Of a stretch of DNA of 64,000 bases, positions 47,457 through 58,693 are shown piece by piece. The stretch lies in the NCBI GenBank assembly GCA_022393335.1, contig JAJEKB010001426.1:381306-445305 (forward strand), read 5' to 3'. Source of the stretch: Macrotrachela quadricornifera (Eukaryota > Rotifera > Eurotatoria > Philodinida > Philodinidae). Numbering within the stretch: the stretch's first letter is position 1; the number at the start of each line of letters is the position of its first letter. The position numbers and the translations under genes were made by a program. The notes beneath the pieces are model-generated. The model had not been told where the DNA came from, did not search any database, and saw nothing but the letters and a program-made list of their open reading frames with translations.

Positions 47457-49209
47457 CTTACGAGGGAACATATTTAAGTGCTCCTTCCCCTGAGAAAGAA
47501 TTTTTGTAAAATTTGTACCAATTAGGAATTTTTTGGTAAAATACGGTAAAGAATGAATAAGATCTACTATAGAACATACACTTTTCTCTCATAATTAAAA
47601 ATATTATTCTTTTTCTACCCATGTGACCATTCATTTGATTGATAAAGTGTTTTTCGGACAACTATGTGACACTGATCAAACTCATATGGTCACGTACATT
47701 CTTTTCGTTTTGACTTCTTTTCTATATGATCATGGTATTTTATCTCGTATTTTCCAATAAATTCTTTTTTGTATGATACATTCCAGCATATTCTTTCTCT
47801 TTCCAAGTTCTAGTACATATATGTATACATATGTATCATTTTAAAACAATTAAACAGTGTATTTACATCGTGAGAAAGTGAACTTCTCTTTGACTATAAA
47901 TTAGCAAGTCGTCGATTACTTCACACCATTATCGAACATCAAACAGAGTAAGCATTTTCAACATAGCTAATGTAGTATGATTGTTCAATGAGTTAGTGAA
48001 GTAAAGGTAGCCGAATTGTAAACCAAGATTCGTTACTAAAAATGATGTCGATAGTAGAGCACAAGTAATTGAGAAAGAAAAAGTATTTCTAAAGAAGGCT
48101 GAAAAAAGTCATTTTTCAAATTTAAACTACACATGTTCTAAATGCTGATTAAAGTTCGTTCGCATATGAGGTATCGTCAACGCGTACTCTTTCCAGCTTA
48201 GCAGAAAACGTAACTTTAAGACGAATTAATTCCTGAAGCGTCGTTACACATTCGTATACAATCATGCCCATCTTAAGCATGAACAGTAAACTTGTAGGAT
48301 CAGTGTTTATATGTCTACAGAAGCCGTCAGAAAGTTAAGGTCCACGAATATTTCAAACAATGTATCAACCATAAAATATCCATGTCACATGCAATAAATC
48401 CGGGAAGTTGACGAAGTCTTATATTAAATATTGGACAAAAGAAGTGTTGCGACCATCTATTCAAGTAAATTGCCTATTATTGCTGGATTTTTGGTCAGAA
48501 CAGGCTGATCCCACAAATATTGGGGAAGCATTCGATGAAAGCATTCAATATTTCTATCAAAGGTGTTTCGACCATGTAGCACTTGATCAGCTCAATGTTA
48601 ACCTAAGATTGAGAGATTATATTTTAAAACTATATTGTCTAATTCACAATCAACTTTCTTCAGGCTGCTTTCGTTCGATGATCGGGTATATGCTTGGCAC
48701 TCCTGTAGCTATACAAAACAAAAACCTAGACAATTTCAAAATATTCGCGATGTTTGTTTTTCGTTCGATGTAGATGAGTGTTTCATCGCTGGTTGTGACG
48801 AGGGAACGCTTATAATTTGTAGTTGACGTGATGAAGTCCTATGTTTTCATCACTTTTTTATTGCCAATCATAAACGTCTTTACTTTTGTAGTCAACATTT
48901 CTGCATTGTTTGGCTAATGTTTTTGACATAAAATTTCTGATCATTCTAACTAAATTGTTAGAATAACAAGTAATAATTCAGATATATAATTATCTATGAA
49001 ACCCGTGTATGATACTCTTATTATAAGAGAAAAGTATATGTTCTATATTAGATCTTGTTCATTCTTTACCGTATTTTATCAAAAACAAAGAATGATATAT
49101 GATTCATATCTATACTATATATCACCAAGAACCTTACAGGATGGAATAGTTTAAGATCCTTTCTCAGAGAGGGGGGGGGGGTAGACACTTAAATATGTTC
49201 TCTTGTAAG
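47457..49209 (+). mobile_element. Long-TIR DNA transposon with a dead transposase
   Basis: The left end CTTACGAGGGAACATATTTA (47457) matches the reverse complement of the right end (CTTACAAGAGAACATATTTA, ending 49209). Pairing continues through AAATACGGTAAAGAATGAA and ATAGAACATA to about 47610 and 49010, so TIRs reach about 150-200 bp. The right TIR carries a poly-G tract (49171). A DDE transposase remnant lies inside at about 48240-48826. No target duplication was identified. Confidence 0.8.
48240..48826 (+). pseudogene. DDE transposase remnant
   Basis: Pieces in shifting frames spell a DDE transposase of the kind common in rotifer and insect genomes. TIMPILSMNSKLVGSVFICL and GPRIFQ come first, then NIHVTCNKSGKLTKSYIKYW, then LLLLDFWSEQADP (probable catalytic Asp), then LIHNQLSS. 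After a frame shift near 48660 come a YAWHSCSY segment and CDEGTLIIC. At least two frame changes and one stop mean it is not functional. The exact superfamily (pogo/Tigger-like) is uncertain. Confidence 0.7.
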
Positions 49210-49664
49210 ACTGAAAGAAAATTTGCTTGCTGAATAGAACATTTTGTTGTCCAAAGTTTCACGTTGAATCTTTTGAGAAGTTTGTTTCTAAACAATGAAA
49301 ACTAACAAAGATATTCTCAAATTACTGAGGACGATATTTATTCTAAGTCACTTGGTATGTATATAATAAAATCTATTATATCGATAATCACAAACCAGTG
49401 GAATAAAGGAAAAAGAAATATGAACACATAAAACTATCGTGACGCAGATGATATTCTTCCATAGACCCATATAAGTTTATTAGGAGTTCTAAGCAGTTCC
49501 ATGGATGTTAAAAGTAGTTTGTAAAATCTGCGGAATTCTGTATGTCAGTTTTTTGCTCTTTCCTCGGTGCATGAAACAATTCAGAATATATTCTGTGTCT
49601 TCTCTGCTTTTAGATCAAAACTACTTTTAATCAGTTTTTCCTCCCATTAGTAGTGTTAAACAAC

Positions 49665-52600
49665 ATGGGATGTACATCATCATCTAAAACACAAAAACAG
49701 GAGGATGGTAAGTTGATCATCTGCACCATTGGCGTGAACTATTTTGCGGATCCACAAATGTTACCGTGTGCACAAACCTATTGTCTTCAATGTATTCGTA
49801 AGCTTAGGTCAGGCCAAAGTTTTGTAAGTGTTTTAAGGTTACAGATCAACCACTCTATATACAAATAACCGTACTCCATGTTTTTGTTTTTTTATGAAAA
49901 ATCCTCATTCTTATGATCCTTTCGTCTATCATTATTGTATACATTTTAGTTCAATGCAGTGAATGTTTAGTGGCTATAGCAGATTTCTGGTGTACTGATT
50001 GCACAGCTACCTACCGTACAGAATATTGTTCTTCTGACATGTATGGGTCCAGATGATGTTTCAGTCTATTGAGTAACACCACAAGTAGAACTTTTCCTGT
50101 ATGAATAGTGTGAGATTGTTCTGTAATTAGAGTATTGACTGATATGTCCTTTCGTAAGGATTGGTATTAAGAGTGATCTCTCCCATTGATCAGGAATATT
50201 TTCCTCATTCCATGTTCTTTTGCACAGTTCGTGCATTTTACGTCTCAGATTTTCCCTTCGAGCTTGAAGCATTTCGGTCGTGATGTGGTCGCTACCTCGA
50301 CTCAGATTTTTCTTCAGCTTGTTTACTGCTTCTTCCACTTCATTATATAAAATGCTATTTGAATCATCGTCGATTGGTAGAGCTATGTTTTCCAATTCTT
50401 CCATCATTTTGTTACCATTATCATCCTTACCTTCATATAATTCGATAGAGTGTAATGAGCCATCCCGGTTTTTGGTGATATTCAATTTTGGCAAATATTT
50501 CTTCTTCAATAGATTCATCAGTTAATATGCTTGTTTGCTGTTCTCTATTGCCAGTCCCTTTTGAACTGTTTCACATTATTCTTGAATCCAGTTGTTTTTT
50601 TTCATTCTCACCGATTTCTTCACCTGGCTGCAGAGATTTTTGTATCTTTTATTGGCGATCAACGAAAGATTTTGTGTTTGTTTTGCTTTTCGTTTTTCGT
50701 TTTTCTTCTGCTAAATTCAAAGTGTCAAGAGAGGTCTAATGTTTCTTGATTACCTTTTGATTGTTTATTCGATTTGTAAAGCATGATCATCCAGATTGCA
50801 GCTGGTGTTCATGTTGTTCAGATGATTTTCCAGTTGGATCTGGTATAAGTGTCGTGTTTTGGTTTATTCAGTAGACTTTTCAATCTTAGTTTTATGTTGC
50901 ACAAAACTAAGAAATGATCAGATCTGATATCAACTCCTTGAAATGTTCTACAATTGATGACGAATGATTTTCAGTGCTTTTGAATAATGATCAGATCAAT
51001 CATGTGCTTGTGTAAACCATCCGGTGATTCCCATGTCCATTTTTGACTTGCTTTTTGTTGAAATATTGTATTGCAAATGAATAAGTTGTGTGATATTGCT
51101 AATTCTAATAATTGTCCACCACGTTCATTTCGTTTTTCATAGTCATATTTTCCCATTGCACACTTCCAGCCTGCATTGTCATCGCCTACCTTTCCGTCCC
51201 AATCACCAGTCATGCTAAGTATATCTTTTTTTTGTAGTTTTAAAGGTTGTATCTTCCAAGTCGTTATAGAATGTTTCAATATCTTCTCTTGAGGTGTCAG
51301 ATGTTGAGGCATATACATTGACTACTGTTATGTTGAATGATGTGGCCATGAAACTTGCTGTAATTAGTCTTGAATTTATTGGATTGTAGCCAACAAGTCC
51401 TTTTTGAGTTCTTTTGTTGAGTAGTATACCCACTCCTCTGACAGGTGTGTTACTTTCACCTAACCAAATGAAATCGCCATTTACTGTTTCGCCTTTATCC
51501 ATCCAGCGCACTTTTGACATGCCAATAATATCGTATTTGTACCATTTCATTTCATTTCTTAGTAGTTCCAATTTATCAGTTGACCATAATGTTCGAACAT
51601 TCCATGTATCGATCGCGAAGACATCCTTTGCTATTTTTAATTTGTTAAAGATTGACTTGTATGCTGCTGTTGTTGTTGTTTCTGAAGAAACGGCTGTCAC
51701 AGTAGTCAACTTTTCAACTCTGTCATGGTCCCACAATGGAGGACGCGGACCTTATTCATCTGGGCGATGTCCAAGTCGGTTTGATTTTCGAAATTGAACA
51801 CTCATGGTTGATTTCTTTCGTCTTTTTGTTTTTTTTCGAACTTGCGGTTGGCAGAGAAATCATTGAATTATGATTTCCGTGATGGAGTTGGAAACTAAGT
51901 TACATGAGGATTGTTAAACATGTTTAACCAAATATACCTTTAAAAAATACGATGCATATTTCTTTCATTTTCTACCCAAATCCATCAACATTTCTAATAA
52001 TTCAGGTATGTCAGAAATTTAGTGAACTTGGTTTGTATTGCACAAAAATGACGTCTTTTTTTTGAAGATCTCCAGCAAGTTTGTTGAGGTCCCTATGTTT
52101 TTACAAATTTGAACATTTGTAGAGACCTAAACTGAATCACGAATGTCTAAATAAGGACTCATTTATTTTTTTTACAGTATCAGTCTCTGACAATGTTGAT
52201 GTTCATTGTTATATCCACTTGTTTCTCTATGAAACTTATTTCTAACTGATTTACTTACGATTACCCGCATGACAGAATTGATACTCGTTCTTGATTATAC
52301 AAGTCTAATCGCTCGTGCATTGGTAAACTGGTAAATCCTGAAGAAAAAAAGAGCAAAGATTCGACAACTTGAAATGACAGTATTTACCTCATATCTGCTC
52401 CTTATATGTGAATATTAAATTCGGAGTCTTTAACTGAACTGATAACCGCCATAGAGAATATTTTATAGATAGCAATATTTCGAATGAAAACCGTCTGATT
52501 TATTCAAAAGTTTTCCAACCATTTTTGATCAAATACATTTCTCTTCCTTAAGAAAGAAATGAAATTATTGTGTAGTAGCGCATAGATAAAATTAAACTAC

Positions 52601-53021
52601 ACATTTTGTAATAAAAAGTAGAACAGGACATCCTAAATGAATCGAAAACATCTATTCTAGTTTTCATTTTGTTTTAATTGTGGGGTTTAATACTTGTGTA
52701 TGGGTGTATTATTATTATCAACACTAAGTATATTGTCTTCACTCTTATTTAGAAAATCAACAATTCACGACACTCAGTACTGACGAGCGGCTTTATTGTG
52801 ACGGTCATCCTTGTGCCAAATGCGGCAAATGCCGTGATTGGCGATATACTGGTAATTCAGAAACCTGGAAATGGGTCCAAAATTACACGAATTGGAATAA
52901 CAATGATTGGCAGCGTTGGTACAATGATAAAGTGTGGAAGCATTTCAAGCGTCGCGATGGCGCAACATGTGATCTTGATTATCGTCGTGATTGTCATACA
53001 TGCGTTTGCAACAATCAATAA
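49665..53021 (+). CDS. Cys/Trp-rich protein with MGC N-terminus
   Basis: Two exons, 49665-49707 and 52753-53021 (donor GTAAGT at 49708, acceptor TTATTTAG), join in phase 1 to give 103 residues. The N-terminus MGCTSSSKTQKQED fits N-myristoylation plus palmitoylation. Exon 2 has YCDGHPCAKCGKCRDW, a Trp-rich middle (WKWVQNYTNWNNNDWQRW), KRRDGATCDL and CHTCVC before TAA. The Cys pairs suggest metal binding; I know no function. Exon 2 is markedly GC-richer than the surroundings. The 3045-bp intron contains a RING/B-box remnant and a LINE fragment. If the intron is not spliced, exon 1 reads in frame into the RING remnant, which is the main alternative. Confidence 0.55.
49708..50056 (+). pseudogene. 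Degenerate RING / B-box remnant
   Basis: In frame with the MGC exon, sequence reads LIICTIGVNYFADPQMLPC, then TYCLQCIRKLRSG, a RING half-site. One Cys of the first CxxC is Gly (CTIG), and the ring His of the C-x-H motif is Gln. After a GTAAGT site (about 49825) and a TTTTAG acceptor, CSECLVAIADFWCTDC to YRTEYC follows (about 49955-50055), a B-box-like pattern, ending in TGA. Frames do not join cleanly. It is either a decayed TRIM/RING gene or a degenerating alternative exon. Confidence 0.6.
50060..51850 (-). mobile_element. LINE fragment: endonuclease plus start of RT
   Basis: On the minus strand, an APE-type endonuclease (IDTWNVRTLWSTDKLELLR, GMSKVRWMDKGETVNGDFIW, VNVYASTSD, then GDWDGKVGDDNAGWK and SPDGLHKHMIDLIIIQK) leads into the RT N-terminal region (EVEEAVNKLKKNLSRGSDHI and NYRTI). 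It stops at about 50100 before the RT catalytic motifs. Frames shift between 51215 and 51318 and near 50520-50970. It resembles RTE/craniofacial-development-2-like LINEs. Unusually, the 5' half is kept and the 3' half is missing. Confidence 0.8.
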
Positions 53022-53547
53022 ATTTTAGTACTCTTGTTCAAAAACACATTTTTGCCCTTCTTGTCTTTCCGTTCATACATGCGTTAATAAAAAGCGGAAA
53101 AAAAAGATCTAAATGTTTTCCTGCGTGTACGCTCAATGCGAGGAGCCGCTTGCGGCTGCGAGGCTTGTTGATTGATTGATTGATCATTTCAACCAATAGA
53201 TGGCGTGTTTTATGATTTGGCGTTGTACTTCGTTGAATTATTTTCAATATTGGTTTAATAAATATCTATTTATTAAACGAAAGATACAAGGGAGAAATAC
53301 ATTTTTTCTTATTATTGACACCTAAAGAAAAAATTTTTATTTTTAAAAAAAAGGAATTGTTGTTGCTATTCAGAAGGAAGTCATACTATTCTATGATTGG
53401 ACGTCGAGATTTGTAAGGTAGGTAATGTAACAGTATCTTCAATAAACCAATCAATACTCATCTTGTAATTTTTAAGTTTTTGTTGTAACAGAATTAATGC
53501 TTTTGTAAGGTTGTCCGCTAGTAGGCTTTTTCTATTTTCGAAGCTTT
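53022..53547. other. Intergenic
   Basis: A short GATT tandem (near 53175) and AT-rich sequence; no gene. Confidence 0.4.
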
Positions 53548-54341
53548 TATCGGGTGGACCATAAAAAATGGCGGTCTCAGTATTTTGGCTATAATTTTTT
53601 TCTCTTTTTGATCTTTAGAGCTGATTCTTTTTTTAAAAGATGCGTCTTCAAATTCTCTACAAAACTATAATCAAACGTACTTCTATAGCATGTTAAGGAA
53701 AAACTTAAACGAAGATTATCCAACACATAGAAAGTACCCAACTTGCAAAGCTAACAAAAATCTCATGAATAGCTAGTGTTTGTATTTATTTTTTTATCGT
53801 CAATGATCTTTTGTTTTAAAAGCAACATATAATATAAGATGCAGCGTGAAAAACTGTACAATTTACAAACTAAAATTTTGTTTTAATTGTATACTTTTTG
53901 TTTTTCGAAAAAAGAAAAGAGACTCTGTGCCACTAATTTTCGTCATTGTGAAAAACGATAGTACAGAACTTGGGATTTTTTTGAACACAAAAAGTACACA
54001 AATAAAATATACTTTAGTTTGTAGATTGTAGAACTTTTCATGCTGTAACTTGCGGTATATCTTGCTTTTAAAATAAACGTACTACATACTAAAAACGAGA
54101 GATACAAATATCGACCATTCATTATGAAACATATGCTAGCTTTGAAAGTTAGGTACTTTCTATGTGTTGGCTAATCTTCGTTTAATTTTTTTCTTAACAT
54201 GCTATAGAAGTACGTTTGATTATAGTTTTGTAGAAAATTTGAAGGCGCATCTTTTGAAAAAAGAATCAGCTCTGAAGATCAAAAAGAAAAAAAATTATAG
54301 TCAAAATACTGAGACTGCCATTTTTTAAGGCCCACCCGATA
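53548..54341. mobile_element. 794-bp foldback transposon with about 220-bp TIRs
   Basis: TATCGGGTGGACC (53548) and GGCCCACCCGATA (to 54341) open long arms that pair over roughly 220 bp (AGAGCTGATTC, CTACAAAACTATAATC, ACTTCTATAGCATG, TCCAACACATAGAAAGTACC and their complements at 54110-54330). TA-type flanks are consistent with a TA target duplication. The centre (about 53770-54110) has no ORF of note. Part of the arm resembles the interior of the element at 3882-4475. Confidence 0.8.
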
Positions 54342-55548
54342 TGTTCCATGTTATTTAACAGATACGATAAAGTTTTTAATACCTATCTTTTATTTGCAAT
54401 TCATACTGATCATAGAAGTATATTGTTCTTCTAAAAAACGGTGTGCGGTACTGATTCCATCTATTCACAATATAACAAGTTTCATCGTGTTTCACATTTT
54501 TAGTCCTGTAGGGATTGTGCTAAAAGCTTTTGTAATGTACATGCTGCTTCATGCAAAACTTGTGTTTGTCTCATCAACTATATACTTATTTCTTGCAAAA
54601 ATGGAATCTATCTTCTATAACTACACAATATTTGCTCAAAAAGATTGTTAGCGACGACGAGTATCCTCGCTATTGTTTCTCTTTCTCCCTTCTATGCATC
54701 ACTCTTAGAGACATTCTTTCTCCTTTTCATTCGCATAGTGTTTTGTTCTTCTTTATTCGTGCTCTGCTTTCGAGAAAGACAAAATTCATCAAGCATTTTA
54801 TCTTACTTTGCCTTTTTTTCAATTTTTATTTTCTATTTTCTTCTATTCAATCCTATGAAATATTAAAACAATCCAGATTAACTTTTTTTTATATAAACTG
54901 ATGTGAAAGTCAAAATTATTTGCTAAGTTATATTCAGAACTCATAAAACAAATACATTGATTAAATAACAAGTAACGCGATGTTAACAGCGCCGACCCTC
55001 TACTGAAAGGAATTAATATTGTGCAACTTATAGTGCAAATGTGATGTTCTGTTTACTTGTATAGAAAATGTACCGTTGTTAAAGATATTTGTTGATGACT
55101 ACATAAAAATCATAGCATAAAATTACAAAACAATAGACAGTTGAGTCAATCTCGAAGTGACGACTGTTATAAGATCGTCATAGGTCTACTCGAAATTATT
55201 TGCAATAGCATCTTGATCATTTGTTATCCATATAATTAGCATCTCATTAGCCAGAAAATTATGAAATATGTTCTGACGTCAGCATCATTATCTTTTTTCT
55301 ATTACTTTGACTCTTCCATTTGACGATCAAATTATTTATTGAGGAGAGACATTAACTTAATCTGCTAAATAACATGATTGTTGTGGCATTCATCAGTCAA
55401 ACATCAACAATCGAATGATAAGTCATTTTAGAATTGGTTATTGTGTGATCGAAATTCTTCAACTACATTAGTAATATTATTGTATTGAAACATATTAAGC
55501 GCAAAGCAGAAGGCAATATTATAGGATTTAAATCACCCACTACTAACT
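54342..55548. other. Intergenic, no gene seen
   Basis: The overlapping ORFs at 54394-54901 are Phe/Leu/Ser low-complexity and unsupported. ACAAGTAACGCGATGTTAAC near 54969 resembles a divergent end of the 20636 MITE family. Confidence 0.35.
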
Positions 55549-55970
55549 AGTAACGCTCGTCAAAGTGACTCGCTTAACCTTCGACTGAATCCATCCTATC
55601 TATTACGAGAATTATTGATAGTTAAGCGGTCCACAAATGTGACGCTACAGTCACCTCAGTTTGAACGAATCATCCACATTTTATGATTTCTAAAACTAAA
55701 ACTATCAACCATAAATTCGAAAAATATCAAGCACCCATGATTTTCTCATCATAGATAACATTTTTTGACTTCTATAGCGCATTGATAGAGTACTGGTATG
55801 AGTCGTCTGAACTATAGATCAATCGAATTTCACAATGAAAAACTGAGGCAAAACGTAATGTTCCTGTTGATTTCAGCTAAGTTACTTTAGTCTGACCTTA
55901 TACCTCGAGCAAACACACACACAGAGTTATCTTTTTAATGTGACACCGGCCTCTCAGTCAAGGAAACAGG
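55549..55970. repeat. Fragment of the 20636-type MITE family
   Basis: AGTAACGCTCGTCAAAGTGA followed by CTCGCTTAACCTTCGACTGA matches the TIR at 20636. A CTCTCAGTCAAGGAAAC end near 55950 may be the other terminus. The interior has no ORF. Confidence 0.5.
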
Positions 55971-56709
55971 AATAAAATATTTCGTCCTAACTTTTCAATG
56001 TGATTTCCGGTAGCATTTGTTCGTTACGATCTTCTAATATAAAAGAAAATGCATAATGTTCGGGATTAAGTAAATAGAAATTTGGAATGACAACAAGCAA
56101 ATAACATCATATTAAGATTCATAAGTCCTTTAATGAATCGGTCCTTTTAGAGTACAACACATTGTAGTCTACGAAAGAGCTTCATCTATTTTGGAATGTA
56201 ATTTTATGGCTGATATCTATGGAGACTCAACAACAAAACTTCAAACAGTCGCTTCGTTTTTGTTACATATTTTTGTATAAATCTAACTCTAAGATTCGAT
56301 ATATTGTAATCAAAAAACAGCTATTTATATTAGAATCAATATCAAACATAGATTCACGATCCTTGAATATCCATGAATGAAGCTTAAAACAACAAGCAGT
56401 TTATCAAAGAAAGCTAAGAAATAGATCCCAAACATTTTTACTGACTTCAAATTCATATATTCCGTGCTCGATAACGATCAATCAAGTTTTATTAGAAACG
56501 ATGATTTAATACCCATCAATATTGAAAACCTAACTCTAGATCTCGATTCCTCATATACAATTGTCTTTGATGGAGTTTTACTGGAGATAGTTTATATTAT
56601 TTACTATTAATTATTTGACAAACCAACACAGTTTTCATTTATTGACCTTCGATCATCTTGTATCATACTTAGAAAACAACGTAAAACTAATTGTTTGGTA
56701 ACTTATTAC

Positions 56710-56918
56710 CAGGGGTGGCGCGACCGGGGGGGGTGTCGGGGGTGTAACACCCCCCAATCATTAAAAATTTTCGTTTTCTCCTACATGAAATCGATAATTT
56801 TCTTGCGTTTTATTAGCAAAACTAATGTTACACCCCCCAAAAATTTGTAAAACTCGACCTTCTCTTTCAAAAAAATTCGCTACACCCCCCCAATGTTGGT
56901 CGATTCGCGCCACCCCTG
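56710..56918. mobile_element. hAT-type MITE with perfect 8-bp target duplication
   Basis: CAGGGGTGGCGCGACC (56710) and GGTCGATTCGCGCCACCCCT plus G (to 56918) are inverted termini of the CAGGG type. The element is 209 bp and is flanked by identical CTTATTAC octamers (56702-56709 and 56919-56926). It contains three ACACCCCCC stretches. TIR sequence and 8-bp duplication together define a non-autonomous hAT element. Confidence 0.9.
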
Positions 56919-57169
56919 CTTATTACTAATCACAAATTGGACTCCAGATGCGAATTCTTTACTCTCCATTGCCCTTCATATAGTTTTCAACTAGAATATT
57001 ACAAACTTTTGATATTAAACTAGCTGACAACATTTTCAGATTGACTTGGATACAGAAAGATACAAAGAAATTGTAGGAGAGAACACATCTGTATAACTGC
57101 AAACTTATTTTTTATGTTATATGATCTCATCTGCAATCCACGAAACATCGTTATTTCGTAAAAAAAGCC

Positions 57170-57670
57170 TTCTTTTAATAAAAAGATTATTTAAAAAATT
57201 CAAAAAATAATGGTATCATTCGATTCTTCTACCCCGAAAGCCTTTGCTGAAACGTTAAGATTCAATTCTTTCAAAGCTAAGATTTGTTGTTGGTTTCTCT
57301 AGGAACATGTTTTTTTGATCCTTGACCTAGTACAAACAAACAAATACATTTCACTTTTTTCTGTATCACTCTCCCTTCAGTCGACCAAATAGTAAACTCA
57401 TAAACTTTGGAAACCTAATCACATTAATTCATTCCTCGCCCTTAAGTGTTTTGGTTAAATTTTATAAAAAATTTTTTTTGTTACAAGGTCATAAAAAAAC
57501 TAATGGTACCATTCGATTCCTCGATCCTAAAAACCATTTGGGAACATTTTCAGGGACTATTAGATTCTATTATTATCGAGATTACGGGCCGAAGAAATCT
57601 GATTGGTTTACGCGACAAACAAACTTTAACGAGCCTATAACCCTTTCTTTCAGAAAAGGGAACAATTGAT
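57170..57670. repeat. Dispersed repeat block related to 20960-21735
   Basis: ATGGTATCATTCGATTCTTC (57213) and ATGGTACCATTCGATTCCTC (57503) are two copies of a motif also at 21088. A CCTCGCCCTTAAGTGTTTTG unit and a CCCTTCAGTCGACC end are shared with the desaturase-intron repeat. Overlapping ORFs at 57446-57669 are repeat translations. Confidence 0.5.
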
Positions 57671-57787
57671 GTGATCCTATTTGTGGCATTTAGTAAGAAC
57701 AGAGATTCTCTATCCGCACGTGTATTCTTTGTAGTACATTCTCTTTATGAATATTTTATTTTATTTTCTTGATAAAACAAATTAAAA

Positions 57788-58693
57788 TTATAACTTCATT
57801 TTTGTTATCTCGAGCTGGTTTTCATAATCTTTAAGATCGTCATCATTTGATGGTAATGAACGTTGTCCAATGTCTACAGCACGTTGATAAAAAAAATACG
57901 CTCTTGAATAGTCTCCCATCTTCTCACAAATCGAACCCAAATTGTAGTATGATGCTGCCAAATCAGGATGATCTGAAGGAAGTGATTGTTCGCTAATTTC
58001 AAGATATTTTTTGTAAGACGAAAGTGCTTTTGAATAATCACCCATGCTATCGTACACATTACCAATGTTATTGTAAGAAGAAGCCAAATCAGGATGATCA
58101 GATGAAAGTGATTGTTCTCGAATTGACAGAGCTTTTTCGTGATACCAAAGTGCCGTTAAGTAATCATTCATGGTGAAATAAACATTACCAATGTTGTTGT
58201 AGGGAATAGCCAAATCAGGATGATTTGGAGGTAGTAATTCTTGTCGAATTGCAAGAGCTTTTTCGTAATATAAAAGTGCTTCTGAATAATTACCCATGTT
58301 GAAATATACTCCACCGATATTGTTATAGGAAGTAGTCAAATCAGGATGATTCGAAGGAAGTGATTCTTGTCGAATTGCAAGAGCTTTTTCGTGACATAAA
58401 AGTGCTTTTGAATATTCACCCATAATGCGAAACACTAAACCAATATTATTGTAGGAGCTAGCCAAATTATAATGATTTAAAGGATTAGAGTTTTCTTCAA
58501 TTTCAATTGATGCTTCAAAGAATTGGAGTGCCTCTTCATATTTTCCTTGATCTTTCTTGACCAATCCCAATTGATTGTAAATAAGTGCTTTATTCTTCTC
58601 ATCTGTCGTCAGATAAAGTCTCATGCCATAGACTCGTTGAGCCTTTTCAAACTCACCTTTTGTACGAAACATTTTACCTAGTCGATACCACAT
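57788..58693 (-). CDS. Tetratricopeptide (TPR, kinesin-light-chain-like) repeat protein
   Basis: Single exon, 301 residues, ATG at 58693, stop at 57788. It is made almost entirely of 42-residue TPR units with a repeated core (HPDLASSYNNIGNVYDSMGD, then YSKAL, then AIRQ/ISEQ). There are about seven units at residues 1-34, 36-69, 78-111, 120-153, 162-195, 204-237 and 246-279. Such arrays form a protein-binding superhelix. In bdelloids similar arrays often follow an ADP-ribosyltransferase domain; none is seen upstream, and the frame stays open for only a short way above the ATG. It is either a TPR-only protein or a 5'-truncated one. The 126-bp DNA repeats are obvious. Confidence 0.8.
   Translation of the reverse strand: MWYRLGKMFRTKGEFEKAQRVYGMRLYLTTDEKNKALIYNQLGLVKKDQGKYEEALQFFEASIEIEENSNPLNHYNLASSYNNIGLVFRIMGEYSKALLCHEKALAIRQESLPSNHPDLTTSYNNIGGVYFNMGNYSEALLYYEKALAIRQELLPPNHPDLAIPYNNIGNVYFTMNDYLTALWYHEKALSIREQSLSSDHPDLASSYNNIGNVYDSMGDYSKALSSYKKYLEISEQSLPSDHPDLAASYYNLGSICEKMGDYSRAYFFYQRAVDIGQRSLPSNDDDLKDYENQLEITKMKL

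Noticed and set aside
54394..54901. Three overlapping hydrophobic ORFs
   Set aside because: Phe/Leu/Ser-rich products of TTT/CTT-rich DNA in three frames at once; no domain.
57880..58480. Regular repeats that might look like a CRISPR array
   Set aside because: The 126-bp periodicity is in frame with TPR units of a coding gene; no short repeats with unique spacers.
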